Under the pieces are notes generated by a model that had not been told where the DNA came from, made no database searches, and worked only from the letters and a program-made list of their open reading frames with translations. A stretch of 64,000 bases of DNA from Cladocopium goreaui (lineage: Eukaryota > Sar > Dinophyceae > Suessiales > Symbiodiniaceae), in the NCBI GenBank assembly GCA_947184155.2, contig CAMXCT020000324.1:440001-504000 (forward strand), written 5' to 3'. This document shows positions 32,001 through 43,214 of this stretch, in pieces. The translations under genes and the position numbers were made by a program. The first letter of the stretch is position 1; each line of letters opens with the position of its first letter.

Positions 32001-35000
32001 CTGCCATTCCTTATTTCTGAGGTTTGTTTGCGTCAGTAAACCAGATTTCCGATCTTTACGGGAAAGGAATAAACCTAATACTGATCAATGATTAATACTG
32101 TATTTGTTGTGTAGTTTATGAATTGCAGAACTGCAGCGCAAGAACCATAAAGAAGAACAACGAGAAGAACAACAGGAAGACAAGTAAATGTACGTACAAG
32201 TAGGAGTGCATGTACTGCGACTATGATGCAAGTACGACAACACCAGTGCAGCTTCTTTGGCCGCTTTTTTCAATGTTTTGCTTGTTGTAGCTATCCGGCT
32301 AGCGTGTTTCTTCAGCTCAGAATAGCTCCAGTGTGCACTGGTTCGCCGGTCAGGTTCACCGAGGTTCCGGAGAAGGTTTTGGGAATCTTTGGGCCAGGTC
32401 AGGTTTAACAGGTTTAACAGGGTTTCCAGCGCTTGGCCGCTTGGCTTTGCAGCACGCTTCAGAAAGATTTGCAAAAATAAAACGCTGTGGCTGTTGGGGA
32501 TACCACCGAAGCTTATTGGAAGTTTGAGTCACTGACCGGACCATCCAAGCACCTTGTTTTTCAGATCCTCCGCAGTGATTTGGTTTTTCCACCTTTGTGG
32601 CATTGCTTTGCCAAGGCACTCTTCAGAGATTGTCGCGGCCTGGGAGGTTCGAAGGCTTTTGAAACAAAGCCTTGTGGTCAGAGCCTCAGGATGAGTAGCT
32701 GAATTGCCTTGAATTGCTGCGAGATGCACTCTGTTGTAATGTCATTTCTGGCACTGTTTTGACCTTGGAAGGTCTTAGGATCATCTCATTTAAGGGAAGT
32801 GACGAGCTTTCGACCTGTCCATCCCTTCCTTAATCACCCTTAGTCACCCAGGGAAAACGCCACCATCGAGCGTGCTAAGGTGGGATATGAATGTTTGACG
32901 CTGGAATCATCACGTGTCCTTCTACACTTTCGCCTTGAGTCCGAGCGAAGAGATCCCGATCCAGGTGCCGGATGTTGAATTTGTTTGAATTTGGATATGG
33001 GGGTTCTGGATACTTTCTGTTTGATTTTGCTTGATTTTGCGAAGTTGTGAAATTTTCAGGTCCACCTCAGCTTCCTGTCTTTGCTGTTCCAGGCTCTGCC
33101 TGCAGCGAGTCTCAAAAGCGAGGCTGCGAGTTGAGCGCAGTCCAACCGGTTTCGCCGCAGAAAGGCCAGGTGAAGTTTTACCATGTCAGAATCAATTGGA
33201 CAGCTTTTACTATGTTCATGAAACATATGAAAGTTCAGCATGTCCCACTGGCTTCTGTTGCATACGTTTTCTCTAGACTCTACAGATCGATGCGGGCCCA
33301 AGGTTCCTTTTTCATCTTTTTTCCTGTCTTGTCGTTTTTGAGATTGCTTTGTCATTTTCTCCATTTTTCTAGAGTCGTTTGAGATGCTTTGCACTTCCTC
33401 TTCATTGGTCTCTGGTTTCATTCATCAGCTTCAGCAATCCACAAACCCATGATGATGCCGAGCTGAAATCTTATGAAGGGCTGAAAGCAACTAATGACTT
33501 TTTGATTTTCCCAGATCCGACAACCAGGAAGCTACTGCGATGCGAGAGCAGTTGCAGATCCGCTTCTAGATCCGCCCTTGGAGCTGGCACATATGCCGCA
33601 TATGCCTGAGGGGAAAGGGACTTTGAACCTTGGTGGTGAAGAAGTCTCCAAGTGTCATGGATTCTTTTGTAGAAGTCGTTTAGCCCAGACTTGTTGAACA
33701 GATATGGTACAATACATCAGGGTTGAAAGATCTGCGGGTGATACTGGTTACATTTGTTTGCATTTGTTTGCATCGGATTGTAGAAATAAGGATCTCAACT
33801 GTTGAGAGCTTGAACTGAGTTCTGGAGCAGCCGAGGATTGTTGGTGCGCACCTTCTGGAACAGCAAGACTTGCTTCGTGGTTTGGAGGCCAGGAGAACCC
33901 CGGTGCTTTGAAGAGTGGCAGTGCCTGAGATCTTGTGAGATTGTTGCCAAATTTGAAATTTGAACTGAAGTCGAAGTCTCGTGGCAACGGAGATGCCCAG
34001 AGAAAGTTGACCATTTCAATCAGAGTGTTTGCTACTGTACGATCTGTCTCAATATTCTCAATTCTGTTTTCATTGCGGCTTGACAGGCTGGTGGGTTGCA
34101 GATAGTCGAGCGCGAGGTCCTTGCGGAGACCGAGCCCGATCTTCTTTTGGGCCCCAGAGTGTGCTGCTTCCTCCGAAGTGCACATGTTATTTCCAGGCAA
34201 CGACGAAACCTGTGCGACCCTTGGCTCAGAGAAATGATGAAAAGTATCAGATTCTTGCAGTTAAGCAGTTTTGTCACAGAAATAGGATCATGGTGAATAA
34301 AATGTCGGGGTGCCTTTTTGGCTTCTGTTGCCGCCAATTGGACCCAAAGATGAGCGATTCAATGTCATTTCCGAGTTTTGCCCGGAGTACTGAGTAGAAG
34401 TACTCGGTGACCAATGGTAAGAACACATGTCTATGTTCTACATGCAAGTTGTCTTTGGCTCACCACTATATCAAATGGGAAACCGGACCCCTTCAGAAGT
34501 TTCTTTGACCGAATGAGCGTTGTCCACTCCCCGATGAGAACTGTAGTGATCCCAGTGGAGTAGATGAGACTTTGCTGCTGCACACAGAGCTCAGGATCGC
34601 ATTGCTGCCGCGCTTTCAGTTTTTGAGGAAGTGATACTGATCTTGGTGGAAACCTGAGCCCTTTATGAATTGTTCCTGAGTCTTCCAAGACCAGAATCAG
34701 TTTAGTCGGTTTGAGCCTCTGCAGCTTCCCTCATTTCAACTCGGTGACCCCATATTGATCAGTGAGGTGATGGAAACACAAAGCCCACAGGAGCAGGAAC
34801 TCTGCGAGGGTCTTCTGCAAGCTCTTCGTGCACAGGGAAGTAACTCTTTGCGTGCCAGCTTCTTGCATCAAGCAGACACCTTTTCTATCCTTCTTTTGAA
34901 GATTTTTGAAGCTTCATCTCACCAACAGAGCTGCAACAGACTGCAGCCTTAGGCCGTAGACTCGCAGCCGTGTAATTTTCTTCTGACCAGAGTTCAATTT

Positions 35001-35250
35001 TTGTGTCGGTCTGGTTCCTCATAGCTTCCCCATTCTTGGCAGGTACCGTGCAGAGTCAGGGACTGGTGCAGCTACTTCTGCAAGAGACGTTGTCCACTTT
35101 TGCTTCCGGCCGTGGCTTTCTTTGCCAATTGGAGGTCGGCTTGCAGGGCGGGGGTGACAAAAAACATACACAGACACGTTGAAAAACATGCTGTGGTTGC
35201 CTCTTGCTGCCATGGGTCCTGGAGACACCCGAAGTGCTTGCTGCCATGGT
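32001..35250. other. Mostly intronic or intergenic
   Basis: Only scattered short open segments. The best is 34780-34860 on the plus strand (METQSPQEQELCEGLLQALR), possibly an exon. No repeats of note. Confidence 0.35.
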
Positions 35251-35284
35251 TTGTCCCAGACTGTTGGTGACTATCCCGTTTTTC

Positions 35285-35489
35285 AGACGTCCCGACGCAA
35301 ATCACACAATGTATGCAGAGCCAATGTCGCTTGACCCAGGAGACAGAGAGGGACGAGCTGCCGATCTTGGCTGCGTTGCCTGGGCTCAATGTAGCACTCG
35401 CGGAAGACCTTCTTTCGCAGATGAGCTTCGCACAAGTGTTGCAGAAGGGTGCTGTGGCAGTGGCCGATGCACTAGGCCTGGGCGCATGA
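35285..35489 (+). CDS. Candidate exon, unidentified
   Basis: An open, Leu/Ala/Glu-rich plus-strand segment after TTTTTCAG, with codons that include TQETERDELPILAALPGLNV and SFAQVLQKGAVAVADALGLG, ending at a TGA (35487-35489). It looks like a terminal exon of a helical protein. Family unknown. Confidence 0.4.
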
Positions 35490-36319
35490 TGAGGTCTAGA
35501 TTCATTTCTGCACGCAGTATTCGCGTGTCTCTTCATCCTCAAAGGTCTTCAATGCAAACAGGATATCATGGAGTTTATGTGATGCAGTTCTATAGACAAT
35601 CCTACAGTACCGTGTCTAAAGTAGCTATTTGTAGGATGGCATAGAGCTTCTGCTCCTTTTGAAGCCCAAGAAATTTGCTGCTTTTTGAATCACCCAGCCA
35701 CTGACTTGATGTTTTTTCCTCCATGCATCATATCATCTTTCTTCAAAAATCCATTATGAATTATGAATTGTAGTCTTGGAATGTTCTCTTCTCAAGGCTA
35801 GATAAATCACTTACACTTACACTTACACTGCAGATTGCTCGATCCCATGCAGTACTTTGTGGTTTGGTATGTTTGGCACACAGCGCTGCCAAAGTGCTTG
35901 AGACTATTTGAGCGACATCGATCGCTGTTGATCTTTTGAAAGGGATACTCTAATTCTTTTCCTGGCTGAGCTTTTGCCAGATGTTTTTGACCCTTGCGTG
36001 TTCAACCTTTGACATTCATGATTAAACTGATTAAACATGTATTAAAGGTCTCTTTGGAATGAAGCCGCTTGTGCACCACAGAACGATAGGATCAAGTGGG
36101 TGAAGCAATCCCGGACATATGATAGCATATGTGAATGCGTAAACATGCAACATACAGACATACACCACAGTATTTGCATGTATTTGTGTATCTGTATGCG
36201 TATGATACGCCTCCAATTTCAAATTGCCACAGCAGTTTCTGCATAATGTCATGAAACATAGTTGAAAGCATGGAAAAGACATGAAAAGACAATAGTGACC
36301 ACGATTTTTCTCTTTGATA

Positions 36320-36430
36320 GTGGCGAACCCGCATGAACCTGCATTGTTGTGCAGGCCTGCAACTTCCAGAGCATATTATCAGAAAGCTGCAAGATGCTAT
36401 CATTGCAAAACGGCCGGCTGCAGCGGCTGC
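36320..36430 (+). CDS. Candidate exon, unidentified
   Basis: After TTGTGCAG the plus frame reads LQLPEHIIRKLQDAIIAKRP and then an alanine run, a plausible amphipathic helix. It probably belongs with the ORF that follows at 36540. Confidence 0.3.
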
Positions 36431-36539
36431 AGGCTGGGTTTTTGGGTGGCCAATTTCATATATGACCAGATATGACCAGTAGGTGTGCGGTGTCAGAATT
36501 AGTGCAACAAATGTGTTGAAACTTGCGGCCCATCCCGGA

Positions 36540-37196
36540 GCATGTGCAGGCCCCGAGCGGCGCCTGTATGGTTTTGCGGGACGTGACGCACATTTCTTTG
36601 AGACTCAGCAGTTTCAACCCGGTAAGAGACGTGCTGGTGAAGATTTGGATCGGGAGATCCAAACACCTCCAGCGCAGCGGTGTCCTGCCGTGGTGAACTG
36701 TGACCGTGAGCTGTTGCTGACTCCGCCGAATCGCATCATGGCACCTGCACGACATGCTCGGCAAGTGACTCCAGCAGGAGATAAAGACCATGTGAGATGC
36801 ATTTTCCCGGAAGCTCAGGAGATTGCCACGAAGAGGTACCCGCAGCAATCTCATGGAATGCGTGAAGAAGATTTGCAACGGAGTCGATATGAAAAGGATG
36901 AAAAGCACTTGAGAGTTCCAAACTCGATTCCATCCTTGCCGCAAAAGAGGCTCTACAGTCAGGATTTGGAACGAGCAGAGCAAGAGCACTTCCGCAGCCT
37001 GGAATTTGCCAACTCTCATCAGAAATATCATTTGAACCAGAACCAGCCTTTGAACTCTCGTGCTGGACTTCGAGGTGTGCTCGTGAATCGTCCAGCCTTG
37101 ACACGTGGCTCGCTTTTTGGATCTTTGTCCGGTGACTCAAGGCCGCTGAATTCAAATTTTAGAAGGCCAGCAGGCTTTCGCAATTGGATGGGCTGA
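36540..37196 (+). CDS. Unidentified basic protein, probable terminal exon
   Basis: An open plus-strand frame of about 218 codons ending in TGA at 37194-37196. The product is rich in Arg, Gln, Glu, Pro and Ser, hydrophilic and probably disordered (for example EDLQRSRYEKDEKHLRVPNS), with a Gly/Arg/Asn-rich tail. There is no membrane segment or known domain. The upstream part of the frame (from 36483) may be intron sequence. Confidence 0.4.
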   Translation, partial: ACAGPERRLYGFAGRDAHFFETQQFQPGKRRAGEDLDREIQTPPAQRCPAVVNCDRELLLTPPNRIMAPARHARQVTPAGDKDHVRCIFPEAQEIATKRYPQQSHGMREEDLQRSRYEKDEKHLRVPNSIPSLPQKRLYSQDLERAEQEHFRSLEFANSHQKYHLNQNQPLNSRAGLRGVLVNRPALTRGSLFGSLSGDSRPLNSNFRRPAGFRNWMG

Positions 37197-38166
37197 TTTG
37201 CGCTGCAGCCCTCGTATTGTATGCCTCCTAAAAATGGAGCAGGGTATTCGGCGTCTGTATATCGCAGACGATAGCGCCTATTGTACATGCATGCACCGGA
37301 GGGGAAACAGTGCCAAGACTTCAAGAGCTGCGTCAAATTCCCACACATGTCGACATGGAGATTGCTCAACCGTTCCGTAGGTTTTCCGTCCAAGAGGCCC
37401 TCATTTTTACTTTAACATCTTTAACATCTTTAACTTTCTAGTCTTTCCTGATCTTTCCTGATCCTTTTGTTTGCGCAATTCTCATAACCATGCAGTGGCT
37501 TAACCTACCAGCATGGACAAGTTTTCTTGCCGCAGCTGGCACAAAACTCATCGCAGGTCCTTCAGCAACGCCCTCTTCGTTTGATGGTTGTGACCTGGCC
37601 GGTGCGAAGCTGATGCTTTGCAGGCCCTCCAACCCGACTCCAACCGTAGCTGCCATGTTCACTTAACCAGCTTTAGCACAAGCGACATGCCGTCGAAAAA
37701 TGTCCGAGATGGCAAGCTCGAGCTGCAAGCTGTTTCTTTTTGCGCCGGAGGTAGGTATCTCTAGGTATGGTGTTCCAATTACTTTGCCAAAGGGATCCTT
37801 GATTGTAGGATATCGTAGGTAATTTAGCATGGAGGTGTAGGATAACGTTCTGGAGAATAACGTTCTGGAGGATTTGAATACAGTAAGCACGCTAGCGTTG
37901 ATTCCTCCGCAGGGCTAAGAATGGGAAAAAATGGTAAAACAGGGATGCTAGGACTAGACAGGTTAAAGGTCAGGTGGGATGTTGCTTTGTTTTTTCTTCA
38001 CGTTATAGTTTGAAATGTTTGACTGTTTCTTTTTGATTATCTTGCTAAATGTGTTGTTGAGGTTGTTGTGATAATGTTTGGATTGAATGAAGGGGATAAT
38101 TGTTGAGGTGGTCAGAGTTTCTATGTGTAGGTTCAGGTTCAAATTCTACCAAACTGTTGTTCAAAG
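37197..38166. other. Intergenic, no gene seen
   Basis: Stops in all frames. Small direct repeats (CTTTAACAT at 37411-37435, AACGTTCTGGAG at 37842-37871). Confidence 0.45.
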
Positions 38167-39602
38167 ATGTCGAATGATTTGCTTCAAATTCATGTATTGA
38201 TTGAGGTTAGGCGCTGTGGTTCCTGTTTGGTTTTGCATATCAAGCATCCTTCAATACCAAAGCCAGTTTGGCACAAATTGACTGAACCGATGTATTGTCC
38301 CTTTCCTTCGACATTCCGCAGATGCATCTTTGTGAGGCAGGTTGAGCTTGCGCCAGGCCGGTTCGTCCTTCCAAGCGGTCATGCACGAACACAGCCCGCA
38401 AGGGCTTTTCCGGCGCATACCGTTAAAACTGGTTGGACGTTGTTGAGCACAGGGAGCGTCGTAGTGCTGGTTCTCCAAGCTCTCATTCAAAGGTTCCTTC
38501 CTGGCTTCTTCATGAACAGGGCAGTGAGGAAGGCTGGGCAAAGGCTGGAAAGGACAGAGCCCGCCCCTGCACGGCCGGTCGAGGAGGAATACATCAAGGA
38601 CTTCATCAATTCACCTCAACGTAAAGCTTTGAGCACCCCTTCCTTCTTGGTGGTCAGTGGTTCCCAAGGCATTGGGAAATCAACCATGCTGAACAATCTC
38701 CTGAGTGAGCATGTGAAGAATGGCAAAAGGGTGCTCCCGCTCAAGATGTCAAGCCGTCCTGGTGAGGACTTGAAACTCAATGAAGCGCTGCCCAAAGCAT
38801 TGCAAGCAGTAAATTTGCCGCGATACTACCCAGAACAAGTGGAGTATATGCTGGAAAAGGTGAACGAGACGTGCAAGCGCCGAACAGGCAGTGCGTCGTG
38901 GTATACCTGCAACTCACAACCAAAAGCCGCGGAGACAAATTTAGTAGGGATGCCTGTGATGACATTGCTTCCACCCTCGGTGCCTTCGCTCGCAACATCA
39001 CCTACGACAATGCCGCGTGCAAGTTCATTTTGGACGTCAGCGTGTCTGCAGTGGCAGACATCATCAAAGAAAGGTTTGACATGTCAAGGCTGGTGGTGGT
39101 GCGACCACTACCTTTCGAAGACTTCACGTCTGTGGTCAAGGAGGTGGCGAAGCAGGGAAACGACTTCCGGACGCTGAACAAGGTTCTTGCCGAAGATGAC
39201 ATGGACGAGGTGTTGAAGCACTACTACATCCGCATGGGGGGCAACTTGCGCGCCTTGGGCGAGATACTGGAAAACGTCTCCAGAGCAGGTCAGAAAGGTG
39301 CGGATGCGGTCATCGAGCAGGTTGAGCAGTGGTACAACCGGAGGGTGGAACCAATTGAAAAGAAATTGGATGACCAGGAAGTGAAGGACTATCTCTTCAA
39401 GGTGGCTGAGGCAGGACCCATGGGGTATCTCCCAAACAGCAAGCAGACGACCCAAATGACTTTGAAGCTTCTTCGTGAGGAGCCAGCAGACTGCGTCCTG
39501 AGGAGTACAACCAATTTAAGTGTGGCTTTGAAGCATTGGCATTTCGTCGCCAAGCTCTTTCAAGAGGATGAGCAGAAGTTGAGGGATGCAGGATACATGT
39601 GA
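38167..39602 (+). pseudogene. P-loop NTPase with a frameshift
   Basis: Two overlapping plus frames make one protein. The first (38167 to about 38885) has a hydrophobic segment (VVVLVLQALIQRFLPGFF, about 38460-38515), likely a membrane anchor, and a Walker A motif SGSQGIGKST (about 38657-38686). The second (about 38871-39602) continues the ATPase core with a hydrophobic strand (RQCVVVYLQL) and helical C-terminal parts ending in stop at 39600-39602. The switch at about 38885 fits loss of one base; a sequencing error or tiny intron is the alternative. The family looks like AAA/STAND-type ATPases, but I cannot place it more precisely. It sits next to a large tandem array. Confidence 0.6.
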
Positions 39603-39689
39603 GCTTCGCCGGTGAAAAAAACTGTGACGCTTGAGATGTTTTGTGGGTGAGTCATACAAGAGTAATTTTCACATATTGCATGCATAACC

Positions 39690-40110
39690 GCAGATACCCA
39701 ACCCTAGTATCAATGATGCCCAGATACCAGTATCAAGTATCAACGATACCCAGGGCCTAGTATCAATGATACCCAGATACCAGTATCCAAGTATCAACGA
39801 TACCCAGAACCGAGTATCAATGATACCCCAAACTGAATATCAATGATACCCTGATACCAGTATCCAAGTATCAATGATACCCAGAACCGAGTATCAATGA
39901 TACCCAGAACCGAGTATCAATGATACCCCAAACCGAGTATCAATGATACCCAGATACCAATATCCAAGTATCAACGATACCCAGAACCAAGTATCAATGA
40001 TACCCTGATACCAGTATCCAAGTATCAACGATACCCAGAACCGAGTATCAATGATACCGTGATACCAGTATCCAAGTATTAACGATACACAGAACCGAGT
40101 ATCAATCATT
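39690..40110. repeat. GAGTATCAATGATACCC minisatellite
   Basis: About 20 variants of a 17-27 base unit, GTATCAATGATACCCAGA and GATACCAGTATCCAA. The unit contains the inverted core GTATCA...TGATAC, so the array can form many small hairpins. Confidence 0.95.
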
Positions 40111-40124
40111 CACCGAACAAGCAA

Positions 40125-40300
40125 CAACAGACAAATCGTTTCACCCTGAACTTTTTTAGCCAAACCATCAAACACGGACAAATCGTTTCACCCTCAACTT
40201 TTGACAAAAGCATGAAACACGGACAAATCGTTTCACCCTCAACTTCTATAGCCAAACCATCAAACACGGACAAATCGTTTCACCCTGAACTTTTGAAGAC
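40125..40300. repeat. GGACAAATCGTTTCACCCT tandem repeat at left edge
   Basis: Four copies of a 43-47 base unit centred on ACAAATCGTTTCACCCT (starts near 40129, 40178, 40223, 40269). It may be the eroded end of the viral-type element. Confidence 0.9.
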
Positions 40301-40316
40301 AACAAATCCTTACTTC

Positions 40317-40376
40317 AACAAGTGTCCTAAAACCATTGTTTTAGCGTCCAAAAAACATCAATTTAGGACACTTGTT
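40317..40376. repeat. 14 bp perfect inverted repeat
   Basis: AACAAGTGTCCTAA (40317-40330) pairs with TTAGGACACTTGTT (40363-40376) around a 32-base loop. Confidence 0.8.
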
Positions 40377-40408
40377 AAAAACACAATTTTTAGAGCAACA
40401 GACCCAAA

Positions 40409-40442
40409 AACACTTAAAGAAATGACGCCTTATGTAATTAAG
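40409..40442 (+). promoter_or_regulatory. Diverged copy of the 34 bp promoter block
   Basis: ACACTTAAAGAAATGACGCC followed by TTATGTAATTAAG, 8 bases before the ATG at 40451. It aligns with the blocks at 43171, 43651 and 44304, but the TATATATAG core has decayed. Confidence 0.5.
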
Positions 40443-40450
40443 AATTGAAT

Positions 40451-40813
40451 ATGCCCTGCTATATGTTTATAGATGGAATTAAGCAAGAAATGGACGAAGA
40501 CCTTTTTGACCAAATGGCGGAAGCACTACACCAATCCAGCAACCCTCAAAATCCACCAACCACAACATCCACAAGATGGAAACTCGACGGAACTTACGAC
40601 AAGAAACCATTAGACCCCAATTATTTTTTAAAGTATTATCAAAAGAAATTATCAACCCCTTTCACCTGTCCAGACTGCGGACGAACCATCACAAGCAAAT
40701 CCAATCTATCAAAACACCGTCAAACCAACAGATGTATGAACAGCAGACGACGTTGCTTTCCTCTTACTCTTCTTGCTTTGGGCGGTTTGGTGGTTGTGGA
40801 TGGGTCTTCCTGA
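40451..40813 (+). CDS. Small C2H2 zinc-finger protein
   Basis: A frame of about 120 codons. A single zinc finger, TCPDCGRTITSKSNLSKHRQ followed by Cys, lies at about 40667-40735; the residues upstream are acidic then basic. The tail after the finger overlaps the end of the convergent minus-strand gene, so the true protein may have been shorter. ATG 40451 is chosen because of the promoter-like block just before it. Single C2H2-like fingers are common in small viral or transposon proteins; the role is unknown. Confidence 0.5.
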   Translation: MPCYMFIDGIKQEMDEDLFDQMAEALHQSSNPQNPPTTTSTRWKLDGTYDKKPLDPNYFLKYYQKKLSTPFTCPDCGRTITSKSNLSKHRQTNRCMNSRRRCFPLTLLALGGLVVVDGSS

Positions 40814-41297
40814 AATTCTCTCTTTTCCTGCGTTGGCGGTTTTGGTTTCTGTCTCTTTGCTTTGGACTCGTATGCCCCTTTGTTTGCCATATAGTGGTCT
40901 TGTGAATGACTTAAGTTTGCCTGTTCTGCTACTCTCCTTTCGTTCTCTTCCCTCAACTCTGCCTCTCTGTCAAAGGACATCTCAAAGTCGCTGATGGCGT
41001 CGTCCCTCAAGTCGGTCATATCTTCAAAGTCAAGGTTGGGTGTTTCTTCTTCCTTCCTTGCGGTCGCTTCCTCTGCCATCTTTTTGAAGTTCATTTGCTG
41101 TAAGTCTGCTGGGTGGATGTTGTTTGTGTTCAGTGCTTGACCCTGCGGACTTTCGTGAAAATACCAAGCGTTCCTATCAAAGATTTTTCTGATGTCATTG
41201 GTTTTGAACTTTTCCCTGTCTATATTTCCTTGATGAGTTCTGCGTAAGTGGGTATTCGTGTCAATCCCTGTTTTGTGTTGATTACTTCTGCTGTCAT
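40720..41297 (-). pseudogene. Hydrophilic protein of the viral-type element, frameshifted
   Basis: The minus-strand frame starts at ATG 41297 just after TATATAGCA and reads MTAEVINTKQGLTRIPTYAE before a TAG at 41223-41225. The continuation is in another frame (from about 41220, with IRKIFDRNAWYFHESPQGQA) and runs without a stop to 40720 through an acidic Glu/Arg-rich region. The two parts differ by one base, so a single-base deletion is likely. The family is unknown to me. The 3' end overlaps the zinc-finger ORF on the other strand. Confidence 0.55.
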
Positions 41298-41327
41298 TGC
41301 TATATATGAATACTTTAGATTTTTATA

Positions 41328-41777
41328 TTAATCTTGTGTATCGCCTCTCAACCACTGTTTATACTCATCAATTCTCTGTTTCATATTCTGGACGTTCGCC
41401 CCGTAATCTTCCAATCTGTGATTTTTCCTCACCTCCCTCAACCTTGTCATTTCGTTCTGTAGCATCTCATTCTCTTCATTCATCCTTTGCTTTACTTGTA
41501 AGACCTTGTAATCGTGCTCGGTGTTGTGATATTCAAGAAGACGCTTTAGGTAAAGATGATGGTTGTGAGTTGGCATCCTTGCCGTGTTGCTGTCATTGTG
41601 GTAGTAGTGGTCATAACTACTATACACTTTTTTTCTTCTGTCTGGCATTTCGGGCGTTCCGCTCTTGTAGTTGGCACTTTTGTTTGAATGGACGGTTTGT
41701 CTTCTGTTGATGTCCTTGCGGACGTTTTCGTAGATGTCTGTTTTGTTGAGTTCCGTTTTCTGTTTCTTGATGTTCAT
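41328..41777 (-). CDS. Hypothetical coiled protein of the viral-type element
   Basis: 149 residues, hydrophilic, with basic and His/Tyr-rich parts in the middle and a predicted coiled coil (VKQRMNEENEMLQNEMTRLR) in the C-terminal third. The ATG follows a run of TATATATATA by a few bases. No recognised domain. The stop lies 31 bases before the next gene's start on the same strand. Confidence 0.6.
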   Translation of the reverse strand: MNIKKQKTELNKTDIYENVRKDINRRQTVHSNKSANYKSGTPEMPDRRKKVYSSYDHYYHNDSNTARMPTHNHHLYLKRLLEYHNTEHDYKVLQVKQRMNEENEMLQNEMTRLREVRKNHRLEDYGANVQNMKQRIDEYKQWLRGDTQD

Positions 41778-41795
41778 TTATATATATATAATACT

Positions 41796-42149
41796 TTATA
41801 AAATTTTTGATGCTAAAGATTTCAATTTCTCTCTCGTCGCTTTGTTCTTTTCCTCTTTGGCTTTGTTGTAGGTGTCTCTGGCGGACATCGCACTTTGTAG
41901 TTCTTCCTTTATTTGTTTTACAAGGTCGCTTTTGAATGCTTCTGGGTCAAAAGGTGGTTTCGCCCTTGACGGTCTTACCCTTTCGGGTTTTGGGACTACC
42001 GTTGCTGGCTGCGGTTTCTCTTGAACTGGTGTTTCAATTATTTCTTCTAGTTTCTCCTCTTCCTTCGGTGCTTCTTCCTGTATTGGTTCTGATATTGTTT
42101 CTTCCTTTGGTTCTTCATTATCAATCTCTTTTACGACTACCTCTGTCAT
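41796..42149 (-). CDS. Hypothetical Glu/Pro-rich protein of the viral-type element
   Basis: 117 residues: an acidic N-terminal half rich in Glu and Pro, likely disordered, then a basic helical C-terminus (EELQSAMSARDTYNKAKEEK). It lies 19 bases upstream of the previous gene on the same strand. The ATG is preceded by an AATATTATTAATAT tract shared with the integrase gene. Function unknown. Confidence 0.55.
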   Translation of the reverse strand: MTEVVVKEIDNEEPKEETISEPIQEEAPKEEEKLEEIIETPVQEKPQPATVVPKPERVRPSRAKPPFDPEAFKSDLVKQIKEELQSAMSARDTYNKAKEEKNKATREKLKSLASKIL

Positions 42150-42175
42150 ATATTAATAATATTATAGATAATTTT

Positions 42176-43128
42176 TTATACTTTCAAAATCTCGTGCCTC
42201 AAATACGGTTTGTTCAATCCTTCCAGTTTGAAGGCTCTGTTTCCGACGTCGTCGTATTCTATCTTGACGATTTTGTAGGATTGATTGCTCCACTTTGAGT
42301 TATACTCCTTCCTCTCGGTGTAGTTGTCTTTTTTCTTCTCAAAGACCTTGACCATATCATTCACTTTGACCTCTGGATATTTGCGAGTGTTCTTTTCCCT
42401 CCTTGTCAAATTCACCCTGACGTCCATATGGTTCTTGTCGTCGTGGGCATCCTTGGGTTTCATTTTGGTTGATGAATGGACGGTGTCGTTGTATTTATCT
42501 AACGCTTTGGACAACATCACAGTCCAACTACCGCGATTAAACCTAACTCTATCGTGTATCATATTTTTTCATTGTCCTTATGAAACGCTCCACAACATTA
42601 GCGTGTGTTAGGGTGACGACGTGAGTGATGCCTTCTTTCTCAAAAAAGTCTTTTACCCGATTTTACCCCTGCTTGGAAGGCACGGTCATTATCACTATAA
42701 ACGGACATTGGAAAACCCATTTTGTTGAAACTCTCTTTCATCGCCGATAATGTAATTGGTCCGGATTTTTCTTTCATAGGGACGACGTTTGCCAACTTGC
42801 TGAAGATGTCAATGACCACCAACCCATATCTCGGTTCGTCGTTCTTGATGGGAATTTTCGTCTCTGGTTCTTTTGTAAGGGGTTTCATATCCATTATGTC
42901 AATCTGATACTCAAACCTTGCGAAGGGTGCGGTGTAGGAGTTTGAACCCCTGTATTTTCTAATCTGTTTGTTGGGCTGTTTCCTCATAAAGTTTTCCACA
43001 TCCAGCCTGTTGATGGTCTGGTCTTGTTCCTTTGCTTTCTTGAGGGTCTCATTGATTGAACCGAAGCCCGTTTCCAGATTGTAATAGACATTGCTTATGA
43101 TGTCATCTCTTGATAGGCTCCTTGCCAT
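42176..43128 (-). pseudogene. Retroviral-type (DDE) integrase, broken by two frameshifts
   Basis: The first part (43128 to 42640) holds an N-terminal helical segment and the start of the catalytic core, with aspartates in IDIMDM, VVIDIFSKLANVVPM and VYSDNDRAF. A further segment (about 42640-42570) in a second frame carries the ERF box expected for the third catalytic acid. The third part (42562-42176) is the C-terminal region, with a Lys/Val-rich SH3-like segment. Two lesions separate them: a 10-base tandem duplication (TTTTACCCGA/TTTTACCCCT at 42651-42670) and one extra base near 42565. Integrases of this kind insert Polintons and some virophages. The gene is presumed inactive. Confidence 0.75.
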
Positions 43129-43170
43129 ATATTATAATATTAGATTTTTAAAAATATCAACAGTAAAAAA

Positions 43171-43204
43171 GATACTTAAAGAAAAAATGCCTATATATAG
43201 TAAG
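43171..43204 (+). promoter_or_regulatory. 34 bp promoter block, copy 1
   Basis: GATACTTAAAGAAAAAATGC followed by CTATATATAGTAAG, ending 10 bases before the ATG at 43215. It shares its layout with 43651-43684 and 44304-44337. Confidence 0.75.
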
Positions 43205-43214
43205 ACTAAATAAG

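Noticed and set aside
40212-40448. 78-codon plus-strand frame at the left edge of the viral-type block
   Set aside because: It starts in tandem repeats, runs through the 14 base hairpin and ends on top of the promoter block; at most a remnant of a 3' end.
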